A stretch of DNA of 64,000 nucleotides from Musa acuminata AAA Group (GCF_036884655.1 NC_088348.1:25015501-25079500); one strand, 5' to 3'. Numbered from the stretch's first letter, positions 1 through 12,395 are shown. The notes: generated from the letters alone by a model not told the origin. Made by a program: numbers and translations.

Positions 1-543
1 GCGACGTAGTGGTTGGCTCTATCAATGTCGATATGAACAATGACGATCGTGGTGGGTGTGATGATCGTGATAGCAACAACGATTTGATGATGGTGATGAT
101 AGATCTCAAGAATGCCCTTGGAGATGGATGGGGTGGAGTCCCAAAGGTGGAGATTGAGGAACTTCTACGACTTCTTACAAGAGGAGGATGAGAAAAATGA
201 GGGAAAGTGACGATAAGACGTGAGGCAAAGGGAGAGAAGGAAAAGGACAAGAACGATGGCTGCTTTGCATCGTCCAACATCTGTATCGTGGTCGCTTTGC
301 ATTTGCAAAGATACCACTTTGCATTTGTGTATATCGCACCACTCTATATTTGTGTCGGTGAGATGCAAGGCCTTTGCCTCACCTCTTGCCTATGCAGATG
401 TAGAGCGACACCGACACAGATGCAAGACAATGTAGCACGACCATCATCCTTGCCCTCTTCCTCATCTCTCTTTGCCTCACATCTCACCGTTGCTCTCTAT
501 CCTCTTCCTCCTTCGGCATCGCTCTACATCTGCATCGGCGTAA
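1..543. repeat. Left arm of a long-inverted-repeat (foldback-like) element
   Basis: Roughly bases 1-300 reappear in reverse complement at about 5380-5690. For example, the stretch reading GGAGATGGATGGGGTGGAG near 120 matches the complement of the stretch near 5515-5535. The inner part, about 300-543, instead matches 5112-5380 in direct orientation through degenerate units containing GATGCAAGGCCTTTGC and GATGCAGATGTAGAGCGA. Long outer inverted arms with inner tandem units are the layout of foldback-type DNA elements. No transposase is visible. The outer left end lies before the window, so target duplications cannot be checked. Short ORFs here look incidental. Confidence 0.6.
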
Positions 544-989
544 TGTCACGGACTTAGCTGGATTTGCCTAAGTTGTGCGGCACCCTTGCATGTCCGTCCG
601 CAAAGGTCAGCCTTCCCGAAGCCTCCCATTGTCCCTTAGGACCAACAAAAGAGAGAACGGGTTAGAGAGAACGGCTCAATCGGGATCCACAAGCAAACAT
701 CTCCGAAAAACACTTCATAGACAATGCAAATTACAAACAAACTTTACAAGCTCTGAACAGTGGCACAACAAAGGGTAAAATGATCCATTACAGACCGAAA
801 ATCTCTCGCACGTGTCCACATGACACAACCTTTATTTACAAGCCTAAAGAGGCCACCAACCCAACTAAAATGGGACTATTAAGCCTTCGGCCGTCCCTCT
901 ACATGTTGTACAAGGCACGAACATGCCAAAAGACACAGACATACATAAGCATTACATCAAACATCTTGTTTAGAAGTTTGTCCGTGACA
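544..989 (-). repeat. 3' LTR of the minus-strand LARD-like element
   Basis: Begins TGTCACGGAC and ends GTCCGTGACA. It matches 4666-5111 along its full length with about 20 substitutions counted by eye and no clear indels. Confidence 0.88.
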
Positions 990-3900
990 TTCTCCCTCAC
1001 TTATTCCTTCGACGTCCTCGTTGAAGCTTTTGTTGACACTGTAACTCCTCGCCTTTGCTGAGTCTTCAATCTTCTACTCCAGCTACAATGTGCCTCTTGA
1101 CTCCCAACTGCTCTCCGCTGTTGTTTCTGAGTAGTCGATCCTTTGATCCGCCATGCTGTTTCAACTCACCAATGACTCTAACTTTGGTGTGGGGTTGGCT
1201 GAGTTGTGTTGATCATTGTTGATTCCTGCGGATCCCCCATATGAAGGAAAAGACCATCCTTACTGCGCCAGTCTCTCAAATTCCTCATGCTGCTTGAACT
1301 GGGTGGATGCTTGTTGGAGCTTTTAACGAGCATCGTCTCGCAAACTACTGAAGTTTTGGGTCATTCCTCCACAAAATTTGCTCATTGACTCTTCTTTCAC
1401 TTAGTTGTCACATCCAAGTAGGTTCGCATCACTTCCGCTTTCGATTGGCATTTCGTTGGGAAATGAAGCGGACAATCTACTCTCAGTAGCACTGATCACC
1501 GTTGGTGAGGATTTGACAACTATTATCTTCCATTATCTTCGAAGGGTCTTTGAACTTGTGCAGAGCTCCTCTGCTGGATAGCTAAGAGAATTGGGGTACT
1601 CGGTTTCGCCCATTCTCTTAAGGGTTGAGAAGGCAAAGGTTACTTGACTTCGCCCGCCTCCTCGAGGTTGTACTCCATGCATCGAGCTGGTTACTAGCCT
1701 TCGCATGTTCTTTGCTCACACTTCTGAAGCACTTGAAGTGTTTGTACTCCTTGCGTTGAGTTAGTTACTGTGATTCACCTTCTCAATGCCATCGAACTTC
1801 TAGAATGCAGGAAGTTTTCACCCCAACTTGGAGTAATTTTCTCATAGGTTTGGTCGCCTCTGGGATTGTACCGTCTTCTCCATCAACCCTGTCGCCTACA
1901 CCACTGAGTAGCAAAGGTACAGCACCACGTACTACCTACTTCGTTCCTTGGTTATGCACTCTTGCATGACCCGAAGTCCTTCACTTTCGGCTATCTTGAT
2001 GAGAAGCACATTGACACCGGTCTTACGAAGTTCCTCGGCCTTTGCCCTTCAGCCTTGTCTCGGTACTTGGAGATTGCCTCTGCATGCTCTACCTCCTCAG
2101 CCCCTTTCACGACCAAGCGCTCTCCCTCCATGAGAGCAAGGGATCAATGACTTTCACGGAAGTCCCGCCTCTACGGTACCATGGCGCTGCCATGCCCATG
2201 GCACTACTATCCGTCGCCTCGCATCTACATCCCTTTTCTTCACAATCAGTAGATATGCCTCTGTGACACTCCTCCGAGTTCATCTCCATTCTAACTGATT
2301 GCTTGATTTTGGGTAGCTAAGTCCCTCTAGACTCGTCGTTGCTTCCTCGCTCTTTTCGACCCCCTGCTTCAACACCTCTGTGTTCTCCAAGCAGTCCATT
2401 TGGTCGATGGAAAGACAGACTGCAACTCCCATGCATGGCCTCTGCCATCACGTTGTAGGGTTTGTACCGATTCTGTTCTCCTTAGCTTCCTTGGTAGCAA
2501 CGTTCGCTTACTCGGCCTTGTCCTCTGACTTGCCAGGCTCCCTTAAGCGAATATGAGCTCTGGAGAAGTCCAACTCTCTAGCTGCTTCGATCATACCTCT
2601 GCATGATCAAGTCCCTCCCATGGGACTCACTGGTACTTGCATTCAAACTTTTCCCTTAGTGGAAGACAGCCCCCATATGCTGATGACCAAGGTTTTCATC
2701 CGATACAAAATTCGATGCATGCCCGGAAGACCCGCCTCTGTGGTACCATGGCCTTCACTCCTTGAATCCATAGCCCTTATTGCCATCGTGTTGTTCACCG
2801 AAGTGGAGCTTCCAGTAGCTCCCGATCATACCTCCATATGATCTAGTCCCTCTCGGGACTATATCGTGTGTATCACATTGCCACGAACTATTCCACCACG
2901 ATCCGCTGTACTATGTCGCCTCCTGGTGACATCTCCATTGCATTCTGATCCTTGTGGAATAAACTCGAATTGTGAACCCTCCATGTGTGGCCTCTGCCAA
3001 TACATCGCAGGGTCTCCTCCACCTTCGATTTTGTTCGCTCCTTTGGCAATTGACCTTCATCCACCCACTCTTGGGTCACACCTAGATGAAGTACCGCTCT
3101 AGGATAGTCCATTGCCTAGTAGCTCCCGAAGGCCACCGACTTCACTGTAATTTGTGCACCATTGTTTGGATCCTGGGCCTCTGCCCCTACCAGCACAATC
3201 TCCGCTGCGCACCGCTTCCTTCATGGCAACTTGAATGACAACACTGTGGCATATTCTTCAAGAGTACTTGCCTCTGCGTCCTCTTGCCCCGTGCTAAGGC
3301 CTTCTGAACCCAACTTCGTCTCCGCAAATTGAGTCGCCTTAGTTCCTCCATCAAATGCTTTTCCGAGATAAGGTGCATGTGCCTAGAAGCTCCCTTCTTC
3401 TTCGGCACCATGCAAGATGAGTCCGCTCCGTCAGAATGAAGGACCCATGGAACAACATGATCCTACTCTTGCCTCTGCAAGAGTTCATGTCCCTGACCTT
3501 TGTCTAAGGAAAGCACTGTGCCTCTGCTCCATGTTCCAACTTCTATGCTGGCTCCCTTCATGCGGCTTGAGTATTTCGCCAAGTTACACCCAAGTTGCTC
3601 CGCTCCTCGTTTTTGCATTGAGTCGATGGTGGCCCTCGCGCCCACCATTCCACGGGTCAGCCCTCCCTTGAGTCCGATCTCCATATCGACTCCAAGTGAG
3701 CTTTCATTTAAGTTGCTTTTGGGTCGCTCCCCCACTTGATCTCGTAATGCATCCACTAATGCATTCTCTCAAGCGAGATCATGCGACGACTCCTCGCCGC
3801 TTGCTCAGTCCATTGAGCTTCGTGGAGTTGTTGTTTGTTGAGGTACTCCTCCTCAACATGTGAGGTCCGTCTCACATGATTCTCCCTTTGGAGAGCCGGG

Positions 3901-4651
3901 ACTTATCCCTCCTGGATAATTATCCCATTGGAGCAATATCTCTCTTTGTTTCGGAGACCACCATCCCCTTGGACTACATCGATCTGCTGAACAAACTATG
4001 CATTGTTTTGCCTCCTGCAAACGCACTTGCTAGATTGTGACTCCCTGTCAATGTAGTCCCCGCTGCACCCCTCAAGGCCTAGCAACATGCTGAACTCGTT
4101 GCACACTTCAGCCTCCTACGGACGTATCCTTCACATGCCGAAGAGAAAGTTTCAATGCTCCATGGCGCCGAGTTTCGGTCGCCTTGGGATGGCCACGAAC
4201 ATTCCATCGTCCGCATACAAGCCAATGCATGAGTACCAAATTCTTCGAGTTAGCAATTCCCCTCATCTCTGTGAGCTTTGCATAACTCTTTTGGTCGTTG
4301 AGCAACTCATTCCACCTTGGATGGTCTCATCCATTACCAAGCGCCTCGCTTGTCTTGAGCACCATCAAGTATAGTTGTCAACGTTGAGCCGTAGCTCAAA
4401 CTCAGCCATCCCAACCTTTGTGCGCTCCACATTCTTCCAAGCTTGCCTGTTCTCGTGGTGCCTCTTGCGCGAAGGGTTGGCCATTCCTCTGAATGCCAAT
4501 GTCAGATGCCCGCTCCTCCGAGCGACTCCTTTTCCCTACATCTCCATGCCCGTTTTCCCCCAAACGGTCGCACGTGTGCTGACTGCCCTCAACGCAGCCC
4601 CGCTAGGTCCCCCACGTTTGCATGCTAAGTGTTTCTATGAGTGCTTGTCCC

Positions 4652-4663
4652 GCTCTGATACCA
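4652..4663 (-). other. Primer-binding site (initiator Met tRNA)
   Basis: The plus strand reads GCTCTGATACCA. Its complement TGGTATCAGAGC is the standard plant retrotransposon primer-binding site for tRNA-iMet. It lies 2 bp inside the right LTR, which fixes the element as minus-oriented. Confidence 0.88.
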
Positions 4664-4665
4664 TC

Positions 4666-5111
4666 TATCACGGACTTAACTGGATTTGCCTAAGTCGTGC
4701 GGCACCCTTGCACGTCCATCCGCAAAGGTCAGCCTCCCTGAAGCCTCCCATTGTCCCATAGAACCAACAAAAGAGAGAACGGGTTAGAGAGAACGCCTCA
4801 ATCGGGATCCACAAGCAAACATCTCCGAAAAACACTTCATAGACAATGCAAATTACAAACAAACTTTACAAGCTCTGAACAGTGGCACAACAAAGGGTAA
4901 AATGGTCCATTATAGATCGAAAATCTCTCGCACGTGTCCACATGACACAACCTTTATTTACAAGCCTAAAGAGGCCACCAACCCAACTAAAATGGGACTA
5001 TTAAGCCTTCGGTCGCCCCTCTACATGCTGTACAAGGCATGAACATGCCAAAAGACACGGACATACATAAGCATTAACTCAAACATCTTGTTTAGAAGTT
5101 TGTCCGTGACA
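4666..5111 (-). repeat. 5' LTR of the minus-strand LARD-like element
   Basis: Direct copy of 544-989. The first two bases have mutated from TG to TA (TATCACGGAC), while the other end keeps GTCCGTGACA. The base after it (5112) starts GTAA, matching the GTAA just before 544. Confidence 0.88.
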
Positions 5112-5690
5112 GTAAGGTGAGGCATCTACGTTGGCAGGATGCAAGGCCTTTGCTCCACCTCTCGTCGACGTAGATGCAAAGCAACACTGACATAGATGCA
5201 AGACGATGCAGAGCAACCATCATCTTCATCCTCTTCCTCCTCTCTATTTGTCTCCCTTCTCGTTGCCATTCTCCCTCCTCTTCCTCCTCTGGTGTTATTT
5301 TATATCTATGTCGGCAAGTGAGGCCTTTACCTCACCTTTCGTCGATGCAGATGTAGAGCGATATCGATGTAAATACAAAACGATGCAAAGTGGCCATCAT
5401 CCTCATCCTTTTCCTCTTCTCCCTTCGCCTCACCTTTTATCGTCGCTCTCCCTCCTCTTTTTCCTCCTCCTATAAGAACCTGTAAAAGTCCCTTAAGCTC
5501 CAACCCCAGAACTCCACCCCATCCGTCTCCAAGGACATCTATGAGATCCACCACCACCATTGCCTCCACCTTAGTCGTTGATGTTTGGATCGACATTGGT
5601 AGAGTTGACCGCTACATCGCTCTCGTTGACCACCACCATAACAATCACTCGTGTCGTCGTCCGCCACCATTACAATAATCGATTAAGAAA
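5112..5690. repeat. Right arm of the foldback-like element with inner tandem units
   Basis: About 5112-5380 carries degenerate direct units of about 190 bp containing GATGCAGATGTAGAGCGA and CCATCATC-rich pyrimidine tracts, shared with 300-543. About 5380-5690 is the reverse complement of bases 1-300. The arm fades into AT-rich single-copy-like DNA after about 5690. An 89-codon minus-strand frame across 5327-5596 parallels a 60-codon plus-strand frame at 9-191, as expected from the inverted arms. I do not regard either as a gene. Confidence 0.6.
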
Positions 5691-6993
5691 TTTTAATTAG
5701 GATATAAAAATATAATTAGAACATTGAAATTATCTTTTTGTTCATTATTTTCTTGTCATTTTTATAAGTGTTATATCTTCCGTCAGTAAAAGTAAAACCG
5801 ATGATGTTATGATATATAGAATTAAATATTTTACTTTTAATTATCGTAGAGATTTTAATATAATTTTTTTTGTTGATTATGCATAAGTACGAAGATCGTT
5901 GCCCGACATCACTTAAAAGATAGCAAACGAGTATTCTACAAGGACTTAAATACCAATTTGAAATCACTTTTTGTTAGCCAATCGTATCAGTACGATCGAG
6001 TCATTAAATAAGATAATGAAAACTAAATAAAAAAATATTTATCCGATCTTGAGATTTTCACCCCCAAAATGTCAAGCCTACCTTAAATTCTTCATTGCAT
6101 TTGATCAAACGGACTTAGTTTGGAGGTTAATATGAGCGGGGTTACGATAACATGTTTTGATTTGATCGTTAACCCATCATAATTGTCGATCATTTAGGCG
6201 TCGGTCGTCTATTCGTTAACATGTTAACAGGAATAAACCTATGTTTAAGTATAACATATTAGATTGATTTCTTTTACCCTGCGAAGAAAAAGATTTTCCA
6301 TGTTTAAAGAATGTCTTGCTCTGTTCCATGAAACACTTGTGAATATCTCAACCAAAAAGAGATTCATATTCTTGTTGCCATAAATAAATGCATTAGCAAA
6401 TCTAATGGTGTGATCAAGAATATGACTGACGGGAAAAGATAACAGAGTAAATCATTTATTTCATGATTTATTAGGTCTAACTTATGTTTATATTTTTTTT
6501 CTTCTTCTATTTGACCAAACAAGTCATTCAAACTTGATTAAATATCTGCTTTCTGTTTAAATTTATTTCAAACTTAATAAAAAGGTACCAACACCCAATT
6601 TGTGCAGATGGATATTTACAAGATAATAAAAAAATCCGACCTGCTACTATCTCAAAACCCTAAACTACACCACACAACCGATAATAAGATCGATATTTAC
6701 AAGACAATAAAAATTCCGACCTACTACTATCTCAAAACCCTAAACCATACCATCCCACTGATAATAAAATATAACGATTATGAAACCATACAAAATCCAC
6801 GGTAAGAAACACTAGGATGCCGGAGTAGAACAAGAAGCAAGAAATTGCTGCAAATAATTGAAAACACAGCTTGATCGATTAGGAGTCGGTAGAAGCAGGA
6901 TACTACTCACCTCAACATGGGAAATAATTAGACCCTGTACTGCATCAAGACAGGCAATAAACAACACAAAGTTCTCATCACCGATTTCATGTT
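5691..6993. other. Intergenic, AT-rich; no gene seen
   Basis: No coding sequence, RNA gene or clear mobile-element terminus was found. The only structure noted is a short tandem duplication at 6608-6771. The right end overlaps the likely 3' end of the eIF4B transcript. Confidence 0.6.
6608..6771. repeat. Two-copy tandem repeat of about 82 bp
   Basis: Two adjacent units share GATATTTACAAGA, CCGACCT, CTACTATCTCAAAACCCTAA and GATAATAA, with small differences between them. Confidence 0.8.
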
Positions 6994-6999
6994 TTATTG
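6994..6999 (-). terminator. Polyadenylation signal of eIF4B
   Basis: The minus strand reads AATAAA (plus TTTATT), about 110 nt beyond the eIF4B stop codon at 7109-7111. No better signal lies closer. Confidence 0.5.
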
Positions 7000-7108
7000 C
7001 CAACTGGCATTGTGCAAAACAAAATTGAACAAGAGAATTGGGGCCAAAGAACAAGCCATATGTTATCCTTTTTTATCAAGAAACACCTTGAATTCACACC
7101 AAAATCAT

Positions 7109-10100
7109 TCACCACCGCTCCCTTGAACTTGACCTTGGGGAAAAAAAAAAAAGAGTGGGAAATGAGCATTTCAGAAACTTGCAAAAGCAGAAGAATAAAT
7201 ATGTTAAATGTGACTGTTGGTTCTCAGAAATAAAAACCTTCCAATCCAACCAAGCACAAGAAATGATAGATTTAAAAGAAAGATTTTTCATGCATTATCT
7301 ATCATACACAAATGAGGTAAATATGATATTTGTTCCGATGACCAAGTAGTGACCACCAGTTTGATACTCATATTTTGTATCAAACTGAACCAATATTTTA
7401 AAAACCAAATGCACCAAAGTAAAATTGCAATTCAATTGGTTTAGCTCTTCATGCAAGTCATTGGATTAACTTGCTCTCAAAATTTCATTCTTGCAGTAAC
7501 AATTTTAGCTTCCTGCATATAAGAATTTTGCAGCTAGGCTGAAACTGAAGTACTTGCGACTCAATAGAAAAGAAATACTTTTTCTCTATTGTGGGATAGG
7601 AAACAAGCACAAGTCCAATTGGAAAAAGGTTTAAGAGCTCCTAGTAGCAATGCAGTACAAAAATTGATTCATAAATAAATTATGAAAGTCTATTGTGAGC
7701 AGCAAAGCCATTAGCTTCATTTTGGACATCAAACCGATTGGATTTTACCAATCCTTTGAACAAATCAAACCAAATTGACCAAATTGAGTTGGTTCAACCA
7801 TTCCATTCTTACCGAATAATGCTCACCCTTATAATTGTACCATACATTATTGTAAAATTAATTATAAGAAAATAATTGCATTAAATTAATTGATTTTAAA
7901 ATTAACTACAAAGAAAACTGTAAAATAACATAAAAAAGAAGAAAGATCCAAGTTAAATATAAAAATATATTCTAAAATTTTAATTCTTGAATTGAAATCA
8001 ACTGGGCAGTATTTGAAGCAGCTTACTATTGTCATTAACTATTAACTGCTCCTGTAGACGAAGAAAGAAACTAAAGGAAAATAGCAGAAACATAAGTCAA
8101 CAAATGGAATTTATGATATACCTGTCTGCATTTCTGCTTTCGTAAAAGCTCTTATCCCTTCTCCCCTGAAATCCTCGCCTGTCATCCATGCGATTTCCCC
8201 ATGCATCTCCAGTCCCACCACCAGATTGTGGCCTGTCAACAAAATCAATGCTCCTAGACCCCTCAGACATGCCAGACTGAGATGGTGGCCTCGTAGATGA
8301 CGACGTATCGCTCCTGCCAGACCCAGATCCTGGTCTGATGTTGGCTGTGGTTCTTTGACCAAACCGAACCTTGTCATCAAACTGATGCACTAGAAGCTCC
8401 AGGTCCTTTTCCTTCCTTGCTATCTCCTCATGAAGCTTAGAAAGTTCTTCAGCAGATAATTTTGTAAACTTGTCATTTAGATTGCCCTCAGTTTCTCTAG
8501 TCAGTGCCTTAAGATAATTAATCTCTTCTTTTAGCAGCTTTTCTTCATTGGTCTCAGATCTGCAATGCAATTCACAAATATAAATTCCATGTCAAAAAAA
8601 ATCCTCCATAAGTCAGCGATCAGAACTCAGCAATATAAACTCCATGTCAAAAAAAATCCTCAATAAGCGAGAGCAAAAGTCACAAATTTCTTGACAATAT
8701 ATCTCAAGAAGATTCAGCAAACAGAACTATGCTTCATAACCAGCAATTTCCAAGTGAATAGAACCTTAATATAAACCATATCTGACAACATACATCAGAA
8801 TCAGTTAAAAAAATGTCTTGTGTCAAAGTCAATGAATAAGAAAAATTGTCATACCAAAAGATCAGTGTGAAACCAAACAGCGCAAACTTCCACATTGTTA
8901 CATCTTTTTCACAATAATTAAGAAGAAACAAGAAAGAACAAACACCATAGAGGTGTGCAGAATCAATCAACAAAGGTTTTTTTTTTCTTCAATTTGATTC
9001 CTTTTTTTTAGAGTGATTTAGTTCAGTTTGATATTACATAACACTGTTCTGAACACTAACTCTTAGACAATAGTACTCAACATCACAAAACATGATAAGA
9101 ATTTCACCCTCAAAATATTATACGGGATTAAGTGTTTAATTTGACCATGGTGGGAGGCCTGACCTCGACATAGAGAGGCCTGACCTATATCAAAAACAAA
9201 ATAAAAAACTTGGCAGACTAATCTCTGTAAAGCTTTTTTTTTTTCATTTCAAAGGCAAAAAAAAGTTCAGAGCCAATAAGGACAGTGATGGAAATCAAAA
9301 CAACTTCCAAATCTTCACACCCAAAATCCTTTTGAATGATTAGTCAATTTCAGCTGATCATGTTTACAATTTAATCTAGTTTTTATTATGAAATAGCTCT
9401 AGTACTTGAGAGAGGGGTTTTTGCATAAATTATAAGTTTAGCTTCTTAAATTGCTCAAGGAGAAGAAAAACAAAACCAATGAGATTAAGTGGAAGAAATT
9501 AAAATTCATTTGATTGAACATTACAAAGCTTGATTGAAATTAAATTCTACAAACAAGTTTCATCATCCTACAAAGAAAGTCTGAATCAAGTGTATCAAGA
9601 AAAAGAAATGTTATATTTCAAAACAATTGTAAAAATTTTATTTTACCTGAAAAGAAAATTTTCTGAATTGTATCATCTCCTACATTTGTAGTTTTCCTCT
9701 ATTTTCTTGTATGAGTCCATAAATAGGGAAAAGTGATTGCAAGTAGAACATCAATCAATAGATGAATGAATAAGTTTCTTCTCCTACAATGCATCTGAGT
9801 GGTGTGACTAGTAATCTATTTCTTTTCTTCCTCCTCCCTCAATTATCCTACCACTTAAGTTTCACATTTACATGATCCCTAAAAACTTAAAATTTCCTGC
9901 TGTCCTAGACTTTTCATTAACCATACATGATCCATCAAATTCCAAATTACTGAAAGCATGACATTATTGAAGTAACCCAACATTGGAAACCAGTGGATCA
10001 ACTTCACAATCAACTGAAGCCAGTCAATAAGGATAAGGTCAATGCCTTTCTCTCTCTTCAAGAATGGCATATCTTTGAATGCACTATTTGTACTTTGATT

Positions 10101-11889
10101 ATTTTAAATTATTTTTTTCAATGAATTGAGCATGTTGTACTGAATCTTGCCCCTCTATTTTGTCCCTTTTTTTCCCTTTTACACTGATTCTCTTCCCAAT
10201 TCTCTAAGACTTATCACCCTTTAAGTTGTCCTATGTCATACAACCGCTGGCACATCTTAATACGTTACTATTAATTTAACATTATTATGATTCTAAACAT
10301 TTTAAAATGGTTAATGTCAGAATTTTAATAGTTACAACTTTACATATATTTTCTTCAAAATAGTTTAGTACAGTCATTAGTTTCTATGTAGTCATGAAAA
10401 GTATGTAGGGAAATTCAAGTTTCATTACTAATAGTAAAAACATAAAAAACCTAAGTCAAACTGACATGTACAGCTGTGAAAATCAAGGGTGACATTGCAG
10501 TTGAGGGCCTACAAGCAATACAATTTCACATGGAGAATCCATGTCAGCATGCCCATATGTGCCAACTGCAGAACCATAGTGTACTTTGCATTACATTGAT
10601 GCAACCAAAAGAAGCATATGAACATGAAAACAAAGATTTTAGGTTCCAAACACCAAGGTATGACGATAATGAGTTATAGATACTCTGGAAACTATTTAAA
10701 ATTGAGGATAGAGATAATTAAACCTTTCCACACTGCGATATTCCACCTCCAGGTCAATTTTCCTCCAATCTATTCCCTTTTCCTGCAACAGAACTTCTCG
10801 GGGCTTTGCATTACCAAACGGGTTCACCTTTGGTCGAGGTTTAACTGCTACTTCTGCTGCCACAGCTGCTGATTGCAATCCTGGACTGACTGGTCTGCTT
10901 GAATGTGCACTTGAAGGTCTGCTAGAATGTGAACTGGTGGGCCTGCTGGTCTTCTTCATCTCATTATCAGAGTCCATCTGCCTCCAATCCAACCCTTTCT
11001 GAGCCAAAACCTCCTCTCTCGGACGTGCAGCGCCAAATGGGCTAGGCCGACTCCTCAAAGGCTCACTCGGTGTGCCAACATTCCTCTTTGGTGGATCCAA
11101 AACTAGCTTTGGCCTCCCTTGATCATGTGGAATTGATCCTTCTCTACTTCTTCCCCATCCGTAGGATTCAGATGAAGCACGGGAATCCCCAGACCCTGAT
11201 CCAAAACTTTGGTTTTCGGATGGAAGAGGTTTCTTCGCAATTGACCAACTATCTACCTCATCAGCCCTAGACGAGCTGCCACTGCCACTGAAGCCATATG
11301 AATCGCGCCGCCCAGCGTCAGCTAGCGGAGGAGCAAACGGCTTCTTTCCAGCACCCCAATTATCCACTTCGTCGGCTCTCGATGGCTGGTCAAAATCTGA
11401 ATACCTATCCGGCGGACCCTTCCGCGGCTCCTCATCAAACCCACCGTAGCTCCTCCTTCCACCACCGGCGCCGCCCCACGAGCCATCGCCCTCATCGACC
11501 CTACGGCCAGGAAGACTTCTGCGGGGGCCACCGCCATCACCATACGATCGGAACCCACCGCCAAGGCGCCCATACCCGAGCTCCTCCTGGGACCGTTCCC
11601 TCGGGCCGGTTGGAAGGCCGAGCATCTCATCAGGGGTGAGGCCCTTGGACTCGAAGGAGGGACGGGAGCCACCGGCAACGAACTGGGCGAGGGGGACGGG
11701 CTTCTTCTTCTTCTTCTTCTGCTTCGAGGAGGAGGCCGCCTCCTTGAGTGTCGGGAAGCCCTGCGCAGGCTCGCTAGCGAGGAGGGGACTGGCCGGAGGC
11801 GGCTCCCCCGCCGGCTGCTCTTGCTCCTCGGCCTCCGCGCGCTCGGCGTCGAGCGCCCAGGCGCCGACAGCGCCCCAGGCCTTGGACAT
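7109..11889 (-). CDS. EIF4B: Eukaryotic translation initiation factor 4B (eIF4B), three coding exons
   Basis: Plant eIF4B is an RNA-binding cytosolic factor that assists the eIF4A/eIF4F helicase during 43S recruitment. I model exons 11889-10724, 8559-8122 and 7133-7109. All junctions are GT-AG and the phases agree, giving 542 residues, a usual plant eIF4B length. The protein starts MSKAWGAVGAWALDAERAEA, the family's conserved N-terminus. A lysine run follows near residue 58, then a Gly/Arg/Ser/Asp-rich middle. Two copies of the PFG-x-A-(K/R)PRE...DW block lie at about 283-306 and 356-379. A charged helical segment and the motif DDKVRFGQR come next. The last exon codes only SSSRERW plus stop and completes an Arg codon split AG|G; that ending is typical of plant eIF4B. 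The 5' half of exon 1 is very GC-rich, as in many monocot genes. Intron lengths are about 2.16 kb and 0.99 kb. Identification is firm; the third exon is inferred from splice phase and C-terminal match. Confidence 0.93.
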
Positions 11890-11908
11890 TCTTCGTGGGA
11901 TCGGAGAC

Positions 11909-11916
11909 TTAGGGTT
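11909..11916 (-). promoter_or_regulatory. Telo-box in the eIF4B leader
   Basis: The minus strand reads AACCCTAA, 20 nt upstream of the start codon, followed by the related CCCTAATCC. Telo-boxes are common near the starts of plant translation-machinery genes. Confidence 0.55.
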
Positions 11917-11996
11917 GGGATTAGGGCTGGGATCGGGCGAGGGAGAAGGCGCCAGCTACCGTGAGCCGACGAGACGCCTCCAATTCCCAATACCGT

Positions 11997-12004
11997 CATT
12001 TATA
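11997..12004 (-). promoter_or_regulatory. TATA box of eIF4B
   Basis: The minus strand reads TATAAATG about 108 nt upstream of the ATG. This would place the start of transcription near 11970 and give a leader of about 80 nt. Assigned by position and consensus only. Confidence 0.6.
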
Positions 12005-12111
12005 CGAAGGGATCTATTTGACGGAAACGGGTAACGGAAGCCGTCCTGGGCGAGGCGTAGACGAGGAGGGCTCCTATTTCGGCCGCACAAATCCTGATGG
12101 TTCTTTTTTGT

Positions 12112-12395
12112 GGGCACGAATCATAAAGCTCTGCACGTCTCCTGTAGACTTCATTGGCACGACTCTGGTGCAGTGACGCCCCTTTCGTCATGCACGAACA
12201 TTACAGGTCTTGATGAGCACGAATCATAAAAGATTTTGACGGAGACCAATCACATGCACCTTTCGGATCAAAAACACGTGTGGAAAGGGATGTCTGTTAT
12301 GCACGCACTTTGAAGGTCGTGATGGGCACGAATCATAAAAGATTTCGATGGACACCAGTCTCATGCACCTTTCGGTTCAAACACACGTGTGGATA
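12112..12395. repeat. Tandem promoter repeat carrying G-boxes
   Basis: GCACGAATCATAAA recurs with starts near 12114, 12217 and 12326, a period of 103-109 bp. The second and third units also share CATGCACCTTTCGG and end in a G-box (CACGTG at 12275-12280 and 12384-12389). The repeat lies 110-390 bp upstream of the eIF4B TATA box and could affect its transcription. It may instead be an unrelated repeat. Confidence 0.7.

Larger units (their letters stand above)
544..5111 (-). mobile_element. LTR retrotransposon without recognisable coding (LARD-like), minus orientation
   Basis: Two direct repeats of about 446 bp (544-989 and 4666-5111) bound the element. The left copy begins TGTCACGGAC and ends GTCCGTGACA, a 10-bp terminal inverted repeat with canonical TG...CA ends. 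A tRNA-iMet primer-binding site sits just inside the right LTR on the minus strand, so transcription runs right to left. GTAA flanks both outer ends, consistent with a short target duplication. The 3.7-kb interior has only short broken ORFs and I recognise no gag, protease, integrase or RT. A degenerate duplication of about 560 bp is visible inside (about 2150-2600 against 2715-3110). By eye the LTRs differ at about 20 sites, roughly 4-5 percent, so the insertion is not recent. Confidence 0.85.

Noticed and set aside
1948..2289. Short frames inside the LARD-like element
   Set aside because: Several overlapping frames of similar length on both strands with no retroelement motif; consistent with non-coding interior.
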